This document shows positions 43,117-52,855 of a DNA stretch of 64,000 nt, piece after piece (position 1 is the first letter of the stretch; every line of letters begins with the position of its first letter). The notes beneath the pieces were generated by a model. That model did not search any database. It worked only from the letters and a program-made list of their open reading frames with translations, and was not told where the DNA came from. This DNA is from CAG-488 sp051881315. Lineage in GTDB: Bacteria > Bacillota > Clostridia > Oscillospirales > Acutalibacteraceae. The position numbers and the translations under genes were made by a program. The DNA is taken from assembly GCA_051881315.1 (NCBI GenBank), contig JBJEPQ010000019.1, positions 40,604 to 104,603 of the forward strand, read 5' to 3'.

Positions 43117-44393
43117 TATTTACAGCCTCCCACAATTTTCCTGTATATCTCAACAAGCTGTTCGGTGCATTTGTTTTCATCAAGATAGGGGCGGATAAAG
43201 TTCTTTCCGTTGGTGCTGAATTTTTTTGCGGTTTCATCATTATTGAAAAGCCTGAGAATAAAATCGGCAAGGTGAATATATTCCTCGTGACGGAAAAGGT
43301 AACCGTTCTCTCCGTGTTTAACGGTTTCGGGGATTCCGCCGACATAGCTTGCGATGCTCGGCACTCCGACAGCCATAGCTTCTCTGAGCGTTGTGCTGAG
43401 GTTTTCAATCGAGGACGGAATAACCATAATATGTGATTTTTCCATTCTGTCCGCCATTTGATGTTGAGTAAGGCGGCCTGTGAAAACAACGTTATCTCTG
43501 AGATCAAGGCTGTTTATCAGGTACATAAGATATTTTTCATAGCCCTGCCTTTTGAATTTTGATTTGAAGTCCGTTTTTGAGAACGGATCCCGCATACCCG
43601 GAACATACAGCTTGACGTCGGGAACGCTCCTCTTAACGATAGCAAGAGCCTCAATCAGAACATGAAGTCCTTTGAGCGGATAAGCCGAGGCGCAGGTGAA
43701 GATCGAATGTTTTTCGCAGTTTTCAAGAGACCAGTTCTTGTTAAAAAACATCTCGCCTATACTCTGGTGATGGACAAAAAGACGGGAGTCGGGACTGATA
43801 AATTTGCAGTGAGCCATTGCCCATTCGTTTTCGATAATAATATTTTCGGAAAGGGCAAGCATCTCCTTTTCAATTTCGGCCTTCTTGCCGAAGAATTTCT
43901 GCTCCTCGTAAAGACCGTCACGCTTGATAATGTTTCTGATTGAATATGCCTTTTTGATCTGAGACTTTGTGAGGTTGGAAAGGTAATAATATTCTATTGT
44001 TTCCATAATTCCCTGTATCTCGGTGACGGAGGGGATACCTCTCTTTTTAGCGATATTAAGTACGCATAGCCCGTGGGCATATTCCGTGCCCCACTGCATG
44101 ATTAAGTCGGGCTTCGCTTTATCGAGAACCTGTTCCCATTGCTTAATACGTTCAGGCTCGTCATAGCCGTAAATCCTTTTATGATCCGCAGGAACAAGGT
44201 AGTATATGATGTTATCCTCTGTAAAAGCTTCAACGGCATTGACCGGTGCAACGGAGGCAACGGAAATTTCAATATCGTCTGTTTTGGCAAGACCGATCAA
44301 GGTAGGCTCCATCCATGTTCCGCTGATCGCCTGAACATTAAACTTGCGTTCAGCGGCCGCAATAGGTCTGTTGGTGATCCATAAAACTTTCAT
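43116..44393 (-). CDS. GT4-family glycosyltransferase
   Basis: A 425-aa GT-B protein: N-terminus VLWITNRPIAAAERKF, donor domain with TCASAYPLKGLHVLIEALAI, and the EX7E region IPSSIENLSTTLREAMAVGVPSIA. It acts on the cytoplasmic face of the membrane on the lipid-linked intermediate (family knowledge). AAGGAGG precedes the ATG. It starts exactly where the polymerase gene ends. Confidence 0.88.
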   Translation of the reverse strand: MKVLWITNRPIAAAERKFNVQAISGTWMEPTLIGLAKTDDIEISVASVAPVNAVEAFTEDNIIYYLVPADHKRIYGYDEPERIKQWEQVLDKAKPDLIMQWGTEYAHGLCVLNIAKKRGIPSVTEIQGIMETIEYYYLSNLTKSQIKKAYSIRNIIKRDGLYEEQKFFGKKAEIEKEMLALSENIIIENEWAMAHCKFISPDSRLFVHHQSIGEMFFNKNWSLENCEKHSIFTCASAYPLKGLHVLIEALAIVKRSVPDVKLYVPGMRDPFSKTDFKSKFKRQGYEKYLMYLINSLDLRDNVVFTGRLTQHQMADRMEKSHIMVIPSSIENLSTTLREAMAVGVPSIASYVGGIPETVKHGENGYLFRHEEYIHLADFILRLFNNDETAKKFSTNGKNFIRPYLDENKCTEQLVEIYRKIVGGCK

Positions 44394-45674
44394 TTACATT
44401 GGCCTCCTTTTAATAATCAGTTTTGTGTCGTCGGTCAGCAGCTCGTCAAAGTAGGGGATAATGATGAACATATGCATGGTGAACATAACGATCTGGAACG
44501 AATTTAAAAGACCGGAAAACAGATAGAAAATGCTGATCGCAATAAGAACTTTCTTGGTTTCAAGATCGGCGGTTTTGAAATTTTTGCGTGTGTACTGAAT
44601 GAGCGAGAAATAATAAATAAAAACAAGACAGCCGTATTTTGCAATATAGTCGATCCATGTTGAGTGACCGCCGGGTTTAATGCTGTTCGGTGTGAGCGTG
44701 CCGAGAAAGAAGTTGTGTGCCATTGCACGGAAGCTTTGAATATAGAAAGACAATCTGCCCTCGGTGCTTGTGTAGTCTTCTTCTGCGCCGTTTCCGTAGG
44801 TCTGAATAATTTCGGCGAACGAAGCGTCCGAGAAGAAAATATCGTAGATATCCTGTATTCTTTTCTGAAACTCGACTGTGAGAAAATCGCTTTTCAAAAG
44901 TAACGTCAGTATAGTCGGGAGAAGTATCATAAAGAAAATGAAGAAAAAAATAGAAAAAGCAACAACCTTTTTCATATCAGTGCTCTTTACAAGCAGGAGA
45001 TACAAGGTTATGATAATCGTTAAAAGCAGGGGAAGAGACATCTGAGAAAGGTACAGAACATAGAGAGTCACTACCATATATGCAACGGAAAGAACCTTGT
45101 ATTTTGATCTTCTGAAATTGCACAGAACAATGAAATAGACAACCACAAAGGTATAAATCGAGGGAATATTTACGAGCTTTTCAAGTCCCGAACCGTTGAT
45201 GTTGATTAAATCAAAGGCGGAATTACGCATAATCATCGGATTTTTAAGAAGCTCGTATATGTCAACAAGCTCCTTGAGTATGTTTTCGGCAAGGATAAAA
45301 AGTAAAATGAACTTACGTTCCTTTTCATTGTTATGGATATATGCGCCGATGCACATCATTACAAAGCAGTAGAAAGAGATCAGGAAACCGGACTTAGTAA
45401 ACGATTCCTTGTTTGCAAACATATAGATCAGCGAAAGCAGTATGAAAACTGCAATGCCGTAGATTTTTAAATCGGAATACAGATAATTGCGTTCGGTTCT
45501 TGAGGTCAGGATCAGAAATGTCAGGATAAGGCTGATGCCGAAAGCCATTGTTCCGTTAAGCGGAGGTATCAGCAGCCAGATTCCGCCCTGATAGAAGCTG
45601 ATGAACGCACAGGAGCATATGACTATTATCAGATGAGTTATAGTCTGCCCTACGGTCCTATTGCTGTTTGGCAT
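44394..45674 (-). CDS. Wzy-like polysaccharide polymerase
   Basis: A 426-aa polytopic protein with about 11-12 hydrophobic segments and a larger extracytoplasmic loop, between roughly residues 270 and 335, containing TSTEGRLSFYIQSFRAMAHN and HSTWIDYIAKYG. These are features of O-antigen ligase/polymerase-like proteins (Wzy/WaaL superfamily). Sequence conservation is low, so the call rests on topology, loop motif and position among glycosyltransferases. GGAGG precedes the ATG. Confidence 0.78.
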   Translation of the reverse strand: MPNSNRTVGQTITHLIIVICSCAFISFYQGGIWLLIPPLNGTMAFGISLILTFLILTSRTERNYLYSDLKIYGIAVFILLSLIYMFANKESFTKSGFLISFYCFVMMCIGAYIHNNEKERKFILLFILAENILKELVDIYELLKNPMIMRNSAFDLININGSGLEKLVNIPSIYTFVVVYFIVLCNFRRSKYKVLSVAYMVVTLYVLYLSQMSLPLLLTIIITLYLLLVKSTDMKKVVAFSIFFFIFFMILLPTILTLLLKSDFLTVEFQKRIQDIYDIFFSDASFAEIIQTYGNGAEEDYTSTEGRLSFYIQSFRAMAHNFFLGTLTPNSIKPGGHSTWIDYIAKYGCLVFIYYFSLIQYTRKNFKTADLETKKVLIAISIFYLFSGLLNSFQIVMFTMHMFIIIPYFDELLTDDTKLIIKRRPM

Positions 45675-45690
45675 TTTATTTCCTCCGTTT

Positions 45691-46512
45691 TCAGCGTTTT
45701 ATAATAGTCTTAAAAATATCTCTCTTTTTGTAAACCCGGCTGAGCTGGTTGCCGACGGTTTTCGGAATGAGCTTTGCCGGAGTGGAAAGGAATATCATCG
45801 TGAATTTATAAATCGGATTGCTCATTGAACGCTTGCTGAAAAGTTTTTTTCTGTTCAGCTTGTCATAGAAATTGTCGCCCGTCGTTTCCTCATCAACAAG
45901 GTATTGCAGATTTTCGTCACAGTAAACCGTGTAGCCGTATTTCCTGCACGCACGGATTGTCCACTCGTAGTCCGAGCCGTAATGCGGCAGAAGAATGGGA
46001 TGAAAGCCGCCAACGGTGAGGAAATCCTCAATTCTGAAAAACAGGCTTCTTGTTGAGGCGCAGTTGCCCGTGCCTGCTCCGCTTCTTTTTACCGTGGTGG
46101 TCACATAGTCGTAATCGACCGCACCGTCAAAAACCTTGCCCGTCTGACGGCTTACTCCGCAGCCTGTGAGCAAAGTGCGTTCTTTTTTCTCAAGAATATC
46201 TATTGCTTTTTCGATATAATCCTCGTCAAATTCGGAATCATCGTTTGCAAACATGGCATATGCGTTTCTGTCGGCATTCCTGACAGTCCATTTGTATACC
46301 TCGTGAAGAGCACCGCCCCACCAAAGGTTTCCGTCGCCCTGAATTATAACGGCGTCGGGCATTTTGGAACGCACCATATCCGCAGTCCCGTCGGTACAGC
46401 CGTCGTCAACGAGGACAAGCCGGATATCTTTATAGGTCTGGCGTAAAAGCTGATCCACAAATTTTTCGGTTATTTTATATCGGTCGTGTACCGCGGTGAA
46501 AACATAGATCAT
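45691..46512 (-). CDS. GT2-family glycosyltransferase
   Basis: A 273-aa inverting glycosyltransferase of GT-A fold: VFTAVHDRYKITEKFVDQLL start, LVLVDDGCTDGTADMV nucleotide-binding, FANDDSEFDEDYI as the DxD-type metal site, and WWGGALHE, a motif of rhamnosyltransferase-like GT2 proteins. Rhamnosyl transfer is a reasonable guess but unproven. It lies directly after the UDP-sugar dehydrogenase gene. Confidence 0.88.
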   Translation of the reverse strand: MIYVFTAVHDRYKITEKFVDQLLRQTYKDIRLVLVDDGCTDGTADMVRSKMPDAVIIQGDGNLWWGGALHEVYKWTVRNADRNAYAMFANDDSEFDEDYIEKAIDILEKKERTLLTGCGVSRQTGKVFDGAVDYDYVTTTVKRSGAGTGNCASTRSLFFRIEDFLTVGGFHPILLPHYGSDYEWTIRACRKYGYTVYCDENLQYLVDEETTGDNFYDKLNRKKLFSKRSMSNPIYKFTMIFLSTPAKLIPKTVGNQLSRVYKKRDIFKTIIKR

Positions 46513-46531
46513 ATTTATCCCTCTGTTTTGA

Positions 46532-47854
46532 TTACAGTCTCCAGTATTTCATACCCGAAGCGTTAAGGTCCTCTACTGTATACAATCCCTTTACGTCGAG
46601 GAAGACCTTGTTTGCGTTGTCCGTGTCCTTGAAGAGCTTTTCAACGCCCTCAAGTCCGAGCTCTTTAAATTTCTTATGGGCAACCGCCATAATAACGCAG
46701 TCGGCGTCGCTGATATCCTTGATATCGGTAAGCTGAACTCCGTATTCCGCAAGGGCTTCGTTTTTATCTGCCCACGGATCAACAACGAGCGGTTTAATAT
46801 TGTATTCTCCGAGTCGCTTGATGATATCCTCAACCTTGGAGTTCCTGATGTCGGGACAGTTCTCCTTGAAGGTAAGTCCCATAATAACTACCTTGCTGTT
46901 TTTCGGAGCCTGTCCTGCTTCAACCATCTTTTTGACGGCGGCGTCGGCAACGTATTTGCCCATATTGTCATTGACAATACGGCCGCTGAGAATGATCTGG
47001 CTGTGGTAGCCTAACTTCTCGGCCTCATATGTAAAGTAGTAGGGATCGACGCCGATGCAGTGACCGCCGACAAGTCCGGGACGGAAACCGAGAGCATTCC
47101 ATTTGGTGTTCATTCCGTCAATGACCTCGTTGGTGTCGATATTCATACGGTCAAATACCATCGCAAGCTCATTCATGAAGGCAATGTTTATGTCACGCTG
47201 GCTGTTCTCGACAACCTTTACCGCTTCCGCTGTCTTGATGTTGGAAACAGGATAAGTGCCGACCTCTATTACGATATCGTAGATGTTTTTGATCTCCTCG
47301 GCGGACTCCTTGTCCATACCCGAGACGATCTTGCGGATATTTTCAAGGCGGTGAACCTTGTCGCCGGGATTTATTCTTTCGGGGGAGTAGCCGATCTTGA
47401 AATCCTCGCCGCATTTAAGTCCCGAAGCCTTTTCGAGAACGGGAATACAAACGTCCTCGGTACAGCCCGGATAAACGGTCGATTCAAAAACTACTATCGA
47501 GCCTTTGGTAAGATTGCGTCCTACTATCTCCGAAGCGCCGATAACGGGAGTGAGATCGGGCGTGTGATCGGTGTTGACGGGAGTGGGAACGGCGACAATA
47601 TGAAACTTTGCCTTTTTCAGCTCGTTTTCATCGGGAGTGAAGCGGATCGTTGTTGTGCGGATCGCTTCGTCGCCGACCTCCTTTGTCGGATCAATGCCCG
47701 ATTTATACAATTCGATTTTCTTCTCGTTGAGGTCAAAGCCGATGACGTTGATACCTTTAGCTGCAAAAGCAACCGCAAGCGGCATACCGACATATCCGAG
47801 ACCGACAACGGACATTGTTTCCTCTTTATCAACTAATTTTTCGTACAAAGACAT
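46532..47854 (-). CDS. UDP-N-acetyl-hexosamine/UDP-sugar 6-dehydrogenase (TviB/WbpO-like)
   Basis: A 440-aa NAD-dependent two-step dehydrogenase converting a UDP-sugar to its uronic acid. N-terminal Rossmann GLGYVGMPLAVAFA, central KVVENSQRDINIAFMNELA, and the catalytic-cysteine motif GGHCIGVDPYYF followed by YHSQIILSGR are present. The form of these motifs is closer to the TviB/WbpO/CapL group acting on UDP-GlcNAc/GalNAc than to UDP-glucose dehydrogenase. It predicts an acidic sugar in the polymer. The ATG at 47854 follows a GGTGA-type ribosome site. Confidence 0.88.
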   Translation of the reverse strand: MSLYEKLVDKEETMSVVGLGYVGMPLAVAFAAKGINVIGFDLNEKKIELYKSGIDPTKEVGDEAIRTTTIRFTPDENELKKAKFHIVAVPTPVNTDHTPDLTPVIGASEIVGRNLTKGSIVVFESTVYPGCTEDVCIPVLEKASGLKCGEDFKIGYSPERINPGDKVHRLENIRKIVSGMDKESAEEIKNIYDIVIEVGTYPVSNIKTAEAVKVVENSQRDINIAFMNELAMVFDRMNIDTNEVIDGMNTKWNALGFRPGLVGGHCIGVDPYYFTYEAEKLGYHSQIILSGRIVNDNMGKYVADAAVKKMVEAGQAPKNSKVVIMGLTFKENCPDIRNSKVEDIIKRLGEYNIKPLVVDPWADKNEALAEYGVQLTDIKDISDADCVIMAVAHKKFKELGLEGVEKLFKDTDNANKVFLDVKGLYTVEDLNASGMKYWRL

Positions 47855-47890
47855 AACCGATCACCGATTCCTTTATTTTTGCGCCGGGTA

Positions 47891-49042
47891 TTATTCTATC
47901 CCGACGGATCTTTTTGCAATATTATTGTAGGAGAATTCTTCTTTTCCGTGTGTTTCCGCAAAGCTTCTCATAGAATCAAGCTCCGCTATGCAAAGCCCGA
48001 TTTTATTTTTATATTCCTCAACGTCGTCTTTCTCGAAGAAAAGGCAGTTTCCGCCGAGGTCAATGTGGGTGAAGCCGTCGATTTTCTTGAAGATGCAGGG
48101 CTTGCCCATTGCGACCGCCTGTTCCCACAAAACCGAGTGAAGTCCGGGGAAGATCACAATATCCGCCCCTGCAAACTCATCGTAAATCCCGTCGGATTTT
48201 TTCCAGCCGACATAGAAAACTTTATCACTTAACAGGGAGTCGAATTTTTCCTTTAATTCGGGCACAACGCTTCCGAAAACCGCAAGCTTTATTTTAGGAT
48301 TGTCAAGCTCGTTTACAGCTTCCATAAGCGTCAGAGTCTGAGGCTTGTGATAATCTATTTTTCCGCCCGTCATCAGCAGAATTTCTCCGTCCTCTATGCC
48401 GTAACGCTCTCTTGTTGCCTTTCTGACGGCAGGCTCGGAAGCGGCGTCAATTCTGTCGTCGTCTGCGCCCATAACAAGAAGCTCGCATTTCTCACTCGGC
48501 AAGCCGTAGACATCTTTCAAAAAATCCACTCTTGCAGGCAGAACGCCGTAGAACTTTTCAACATAAGGCTCAATAAGCCGCGCACAGCGTTTCCATATGA
48601 TGCCGTGAAGTATGCTCTTTGAAACAAAGCCTTTTGCGCTGTTGATAAAATCGGCGTGGTTGTCGCAGAAAACCTTGATGTTTTCGTGCTTTTTAAGATA
48701 GCTTACAACTGTGTCAACATCAAGAAACTGAACGTTATGTATAAAAATTATATCGGGTTTTGATTTTTCAAGAGCTTCTTTAAAGCCCGAAAACCGCTTG
48801 AGTTTTCTGTAAAGCTTCTTAGGCTCTTTGTAATCAAGTCTTGTAACCAAAACATTGTTTTCGTTTATATACTGCCTTGCCTCGCTGTAACAGCTCGGCT
48901 TACCGTCCTTGTCAAAGGTTTCAAGAGAAGCTATGACCTCAACATCAAAGCCCTGTTTTTTATGGAATTTCGGGAGCATATTCTCCTGATATGAATAATT
49001 ATCGGGGAAAAACGCACCGAGACAGAGGTGTACTATCTTCAT
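47891..49042 (-). CDS. GT4-family glycosyltransferase
   Basis: A 383-aa GT-B glycosyltransferase beginning MKIVHLCLGAFFPDNYSYQE. It contains LLMTGGKIDYHKPQTLTLMEA at the donor-domain start. A FPGLHSVLWEQAVAMGKPCIFK segment (quoted partly: FPGLHSVLWEQAVAMG) supplies the EX7E-like site with a Glu in WEQA. Donor unknown. Its start overlaps the acyltransferase stop by four bases. Confidence 0.84.
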   Translation of the reverse strand: MKIVHLCLGAFFPDNYSYQENMLPKFHKKQGFDVEVIASLETFDKDGKPSCYSEARQYINENNVLVTRLDYKEPKKLYRKLKRFSGFKEALEKSKPDIIFIHNVQFLDVDTVVSYLKKHENIKVFCDNHADFINSAKGFVSKSILHGIIWKRCARLIEPYVEKFYGVLPARVDFLKDVYGLPSEKCELLVMGADDDRIDAASEPAVRKATRERYGIEDGEILLMTGGKIDYHKPQTLTLMEAVNELDNPKIKLAVFGSVVPELKEKFDSLLSDKVFYVGWKKSDGIYDEFAGADIVIFPGLHSVLWEQAVAMGKPCIFKKIDGFTHIDLGGNCLFFEKDDVEEYKNKIGLCIAELDSMRSFAETHGKEEFSYNNIAKRSVGIE

Positions 49043-49671
49043 CTTTTCAAGTCCTCCCGTAAAAAGGATTGAGGATCGTTGAAATATTTTGCTTTTTCAA
49101 GGAGCTCATCCTCCGACATATTCCACCACTCGCTGTCATTCAGTTTTTCGACGGTTTCGTCGTCAAAACGGTAGCGTATTATTTTTGCAGGAACGCCGCC
49201 GACGATAGCATAAGGCGGCACATCTTTTGTAACGACTGCGCCTGCCGCAATAACAGCACCGTTGCCGAGCGTTACTCCGCTTTTAACCTGAGCGTGAGCG
49301 CCTATCCACACATCGTTTCCTACTGTCGTTTCAGGGCAGTCCTCATACGGTATTTCGGCAAAGCTCTTTTTAAGGTAATTACCGCCCGTCAGAAAAACAG
49401 GGGAGGTGGAGACAAAGTCCGTCGGGTGAGAAGGCATTCCTATATTGCAACCCTCGGAAACAGAGCAAAAAGCTCCGATCGAGGTGTTCTGAATTAACGT
49501 GTTACGGGCAACATAGGAATACTTTCCCATACTCACATTGTAAAGTCTTGAGCTTTGACGGACGGCGGCGGTTTTATCGAGCTTGCAGTTGAGCAAAACC
49601 GCAGAGAAAGACAGCCGGGGATTGAAAACGCTTTTTATTTTTGAAATCAAAACACTTATCAATGCGCTCAT
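49039..49671 (-). CDS. Hexapeptide-repeat O-acyltransferase
   Basis: A 210-aa left-handed beta-helix acyltransferase (CatB/XAT-like, probably acetyl-CoA dependent). Hexapeptide repeats are visible in GKYSYVARNTLIQNTSIGAFCS and GNDVWIGAHAQVKSGVTLGNGAVI (parts). The catalytic-type His is in GMPSHPTDF, and PPYAIVGGVPAKIIRYRF closes the domain. It probably O-acetylates a sugar of the repeat unit. Four-base overlaps with both neighbours show tight coupling. Confidence 0.88.
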   Translation of the reverse strand: MSALISVLISKIKSVFNPRLSFSAVLLNCKLDKTAAVRQSSRLYNVSMGKYSYVARNTLIQNTSIGAFCSVSEGCNIGMPSHPTDFVSTSPVFLTGGNYLKKSFAEIPYEDCPETTVGNDVWIGAHAQVKSGVTLGNGAVIAAGAVVTKDVPPYAIVGGVPAKIIRYRFDDETVEKLNDSEWWNMSEDELLEKAKYFNDPQSFLREDLKR

Positions 49672-50906
49672 GCTTTTCCTCCGACCTTTTCCAAAACTTC
49701 AACATATTTTGCAACGCAGATGTCTTTATCAAATTCCGAGGACAGGAAGGCCTGTCCGTTTTTACCCTGTGCGGCGGTTCTCTCACGGTCAGAGTACATC
49801 TCCCTGACTGCCGTGATAAAGCCGTTTTCATCGCCTGCGTCGGCAACACATCCGCAGTTGTTTTCCTCAACCAGCCTGCTCAGCTCACTGTCACGGTCAA
49901 AGGAGGCAAGAATCGGTTTCTCTGCCGCCATAATGCTCCAGGTCTTGCTGGGGACGGAGTTGCTTCCGACTCCCGGCTTGCTGATTATCAGTCCGACATC
50001 GCCGAGGCTGAAAACATGGGCGATATCCTCATACGGCTGAAAGGGGAGAAGAATAACATTTCCGATATTCTCCCGGGCAATTTCATGCTCAACCTCGTCC
50101 CTTGCCGCACCCTCTCCGATGAGGACAAAGCGCAGGTCGGGAAGCTCGTCTTTAAGCTTTTTTGCACAGGCGAGCAGAAGCTCCGTGTTCTGCGTATATC
50201 CGATGTTGCCGCAGTAGGTTATGTAAAAGAGCTCAGGATCAAGCCCGTATTTTTCAACAAGTCGGTTGTCTTTCCGCTCGACAGGGTACACACCCTTTGT
50301 GTCCGCCCAGTTCGGCACAACGGTAATCTTATCCTCAGACACGCCCTTTGCCATAATATTTTTTTTGAAATCTTCGGAAATAACGATAATATTATCCGCA
50401 TGGCGGTAGGTGAAATCCTCGACCTTTCTGCCGATCTTCCAGATAAGACTACCCTCGGAGGTAAGTCCCGTGTTGACAAGAGAATCAGGAAAAACATCCT
50501 GAAGATTGTAGACAAATGGAATGTGCTTAACGGCTTTCAAAAATCCTGCAACCAAGCCTTGAGTAGGAGGAGTGCTTTGGACGAAAATAACGTCCGCTTT
50601 TTTTGAAAGTCCTTTGATGATAAATATGAGGTTGAGTAATCCGTAGCGCAAAGCACGCAGAAGCGGATTTTTGCCCTCTTTATATAATGCAAATCTGTGA
50701 ACGGTGAGCTTGTCCGAATGAAGACGCTCCGTCTTTTTCTTCTTATATTCCTGTCTTACCTCGTCGCTTACGCCTCGGCACGGAGTCGGAACATAAAGCT
50801 CGACCTCATGTCCTGCCTCGGTCATGGCTTGAAGCATATCTTCGGTAAGGTACATACTCGCCGCAATTTCGGGAGTATAGTAACCGCTGAATGTCAAAAT
50901 TTTCAT
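49668..50906 (-). CDS. GT4-family glycosyltransferase (WbuB-like)
   Basis: A 412-aa GT-B protein with the WbuB/FnlA-cluster type N-terminus LTFSGYYTPEIAASMYL. TQGLVAGFLKAVKHIPFVYNLQDVFPDSL (part: VYNLQDVFPDSL) lies in the acceptor domain, and the donor region reads ITYCGNIGYTQNTELLL with SLGDVGLIISKPG. Relatives transfer amino sugars such as N-acetyl-fucosamine in O-antigen assembly; that specificity is only suggestive here. Confidence 0.87.
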   Translation of the reverse strand: MKILTFSGYYTPEIAASMYLTEDMLQAMTEAGHEVELYVPTPCRGVSDEVRQEYKKKKTERLHSDKLTVHRFALYKEGKNPLLRALRYGLLNLIFIIKGLSKKADVIFVQSTPPTQGLVAGFLKAVKHIPFVYNLQDVFPDSLVNTGLTSEGSLIWKIGRKVEDFTYRHADNIIVISEDFKKNIMAKGVSEDKITVVPNWADTKGVYPVERKDNRLVEKYGLDPELFYITYCGNIGYTQNTELLLACAKKLKDELPDLRFVLIGEGAARDEVEHEIARENIGNVILLPFQPYEDIAHVFSLGDVGLIISKPGVGSNSVPSKTWSIMAAEKPILASFDRDSELSRLVEENNCGCVADAGDENGFITAVREMYSDRERTAAQGKNGQAFLSSEFDKDICVAKYVEVLEKVGGKA

Positions 50907-50922
50907 TATCCGATTGATCCTC

Positions 50923-52116
50923 TCAACAAATAGAGATTTTAATTTTCTTCATCGCATTTTCACAGATCTTTTCCGCTTCGTCTGCCGTTGACCCTTGGGC
51001 GATAACAAAACCCATTCTTGATCCGCTGTCGGTTACATCTGTAATCTTTTCCCCGACGCCGTGAACAATGCTGATCTGAACAACTCCGTCCACCGCCTCG
51101 GCTTCTTCAATGCCGTCAATGCTTTTGACTGTTCCGCTGTGCTGTGGGAAATAACGGATCGCCGAGCCTCGGTTGATCGGTGCGGAAAAGTCAGGCTTTT
51201 CTCCTAATGCTATCCTGATACAATACTCGACCATATTAGTACCCGTTGAGAGAGGAACAAGGTGAGTTGTAATACAGTCTCCTCCGAGCCTTGCTCCGAG
51301 TTCGACTATTTTCGGACCCTCATCTGTCACGATTATTTCCGTATGTGACGGGCCGTTGTCAATGCCGACAGCTTTGTTTGCGGCGATTGCAATACTGCGG
51401 ATCTGTTCGGTGATATCTGCGCTTAAACGGCTCGGCTGGGTGTGTCCCATTTCAACAAAATGGGGAGCTCCCGTAGTGATCTTATCCGTGATCTGAATAA
51501 CATGACATTCACCGTCAACGGTGAGAGTTTCAACGCTGACCTCGGGGCCGCTCATATATTCCTCAACAACGACCTTTCCGTTGCGTGAGGATTTAAGGCT
51601 GTATTCATATGCCTCGTCCGTTGCACAGCAATCTTCGGGATCGTCGATTTTTACTACGCCGCGACTTCCCGAATTGTCGGCAGGCTTTACAATGAACGGT
51701 TTGGTAAAAAAAGAAATGATCCTATCGTAATCATCCTTGCAGGACGCAACAAAAAACTTGGGAATGGGTACTCCGCAGGCCGAAAGAGCCTTACGCATTT
51801 CGCCCTTGTCCGTCGCTTTGATCGCCGTTTCGTCGCTTATTCCGACAATACCCAACTCACGGGCAACGGCGGCAACGCTCCGCATCGGCATATCCGAAGC
51901 CAGAGTCATAACTCCGTCCACCCTGTGCTTTTCGGCGGCGGCTACGACGGCGGGAATGTCGATCGTGCTGATAACTTCCTTGAGAATATCGTTCTCACGA
52001 AAGCCGACAGCGTCGGGGTTCATATCTACCACAACGGGTAAAAGTCCCATTTCCTTTGCTTTTTTTATTGCGGGAAGCTGAAGAATGCTTGCGCCTAAGA
52101 TCATCAATTTTTTCAT
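50923..52116 (-). CDS. ATP-grasp ligase
   Basis: A 397-aa carboxylate-amine/thiol ligase of the ATP-grasp superfamily. The N-terminal pre-ATP-grasp Rossmann-like domain (LMILGASILQLPAIKKAKEMG) is followed by the ATP-binding core with FIVKPADNSGSRGV and VVEEYMSGPEVSVETL. Metal ligands are in KIVELGARLGGDCITTHLV. It joins an acid to an amine or similar nucleophile at ATP cost. Its place beside aminotransferase, GNAT and initiating transferase genes suggests amidation or aminoacylation of an amino sugar (inference). Confidence 0.82.
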   Translation of the reverse strand: MKKLMILGASILQLPAIKKAKEMGLLPVVVDMNPDAVGFRENDILKEVISTIDIPAVVAAAEKHRVDGVMTLASDMPMRSVAAVARELGIVGISDETAIKATDKGEMRKALSACGVPIPKFFVASCKDDYDRIISFFTKPFIVKPADNSGSRGVVKIDDPEDCCATDEAYEYSLKSSRNGKVVVEEYMSGPEVSVETLTVDGECHVIQITDKITTGAPHFVEMGHTQPSRLSADITEQIRSIAIAANKAVGIDNGPSHTEIIVTDEGPKIVELGARLGGDCITTHLVPLSTGTNMVEYCIRIALGEKPDFSAPINRGSAIRYFPQHSGTVKSIDGIEEAEAVDGVVQISIVHGVGEKITDVTDSGSRMGFVIAQGSTADEAEKICENAMKKIKISIC

Positions 52117-52128
52117 ATAACAGTCCTA

Positions 52129-52809
52129 CTATTTAATCTCCGTGGTTTCACTTTTCGGGTTTTCCAGAATGTATGTATCTTCGATATTTATGTCCTCACG
52201 GTTTACGTTCTTTCTGCCGAGAACCGTTGCGAGCGTCATAAATATTATTTTAATGTCAAATCCGATTGAAAGGTGTTCGACATAATAGATATCATTTTTA
52301 TGCTTCTCTTTAGTGAGCACGGCGTTGCGGTTGACCGCCTGATTGTAGCCCGTAATTCCGGGGCGGACGGTCAGAATCTTCATTTCGTCCTCGGAATAAT
52401 CATCCAAACCGATCAGAGTGTCGGGACGGGGACCGATAAAACTCATATCTCCTTTTAATATGTTAATTATTTGGGGAAGCTCGTCTATACTTGTTTTTCT
52501 TGCGAATCTGCCGAATTTCGTAACTCTCGGATCGTCGTCGCCGTTATAGGTTGAGCCGTCGGCAAGGCGGATATCCGGAGCGTTCACCTTCATCGAGCGC
52601 AGTTTAAACATCTTGAACGGTTTGCCGAAGCAGCCGAGCCTTTCAGCCATATAGAACACAGGGCCGCCGTCCTCCGCTTTGATGAACACCGCCGAAGCCC
52701 CGATAATAAGGAGCAGGGGAATCATCAACAAGAGTGAACATACGATATCAAAAGCTCGTTTAACAAATCGGAAACCCAAGCTTCCGGATAGTTTTGAATT
52801 ATTTGCCAT
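52129..52809 (-). CDS. Initiating undecaprenyl-phosphate sugar-1-phosphate transferase (PglC/WcaJ-type, short form)
   Basis: A 226-aa monotopic bacterial sugar transferase that loads the first sugar-phosphate on undecaprenyl phosphate. One hydrophobic helix (FDIVCSLLLMIPLLLIIGA) is followed by the family core: GGPVFYMAERLGCFGKPFKMFKLRSM, the catalytic-type TSIDELPQI (the usual TSLDELPQ region) and SFIGPRPD. It lacks the multi-helix N-terminal domain of WcaJ/WbaP, so it is PglC-sized with a slightly longer C-terminus. ATG 52809 is preferred, with GGGAG about nine bases upstream; the ATG at 52824 contains that site. Confidence 0.9.
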   Translation of the reverse strand: MANNSKLSGSLGFRFVKRAFDIVCSLLLMIPLLLIIGASAVFIKAEDGGPVFYMAERLGCFGKPFKMFKLRSMKVNAPDIRLADGSTYNGDDDPRVTKFGRFARKTSIDELPQIINILKGDMSFIGPRPDTLIGLDDYSEDEMKILTVRPGITGYNQAVNRNAVLTKEKHKNDIYYVEHLSIGFDIKIIFMTLATVLGRKNVNREDINIEDTYILENPKSETTEIK

Positions 52810-52855
52810 ATTATTCGCTCCCATCTGTTTTGGAATATGCAGTGAAAGTCAAAGC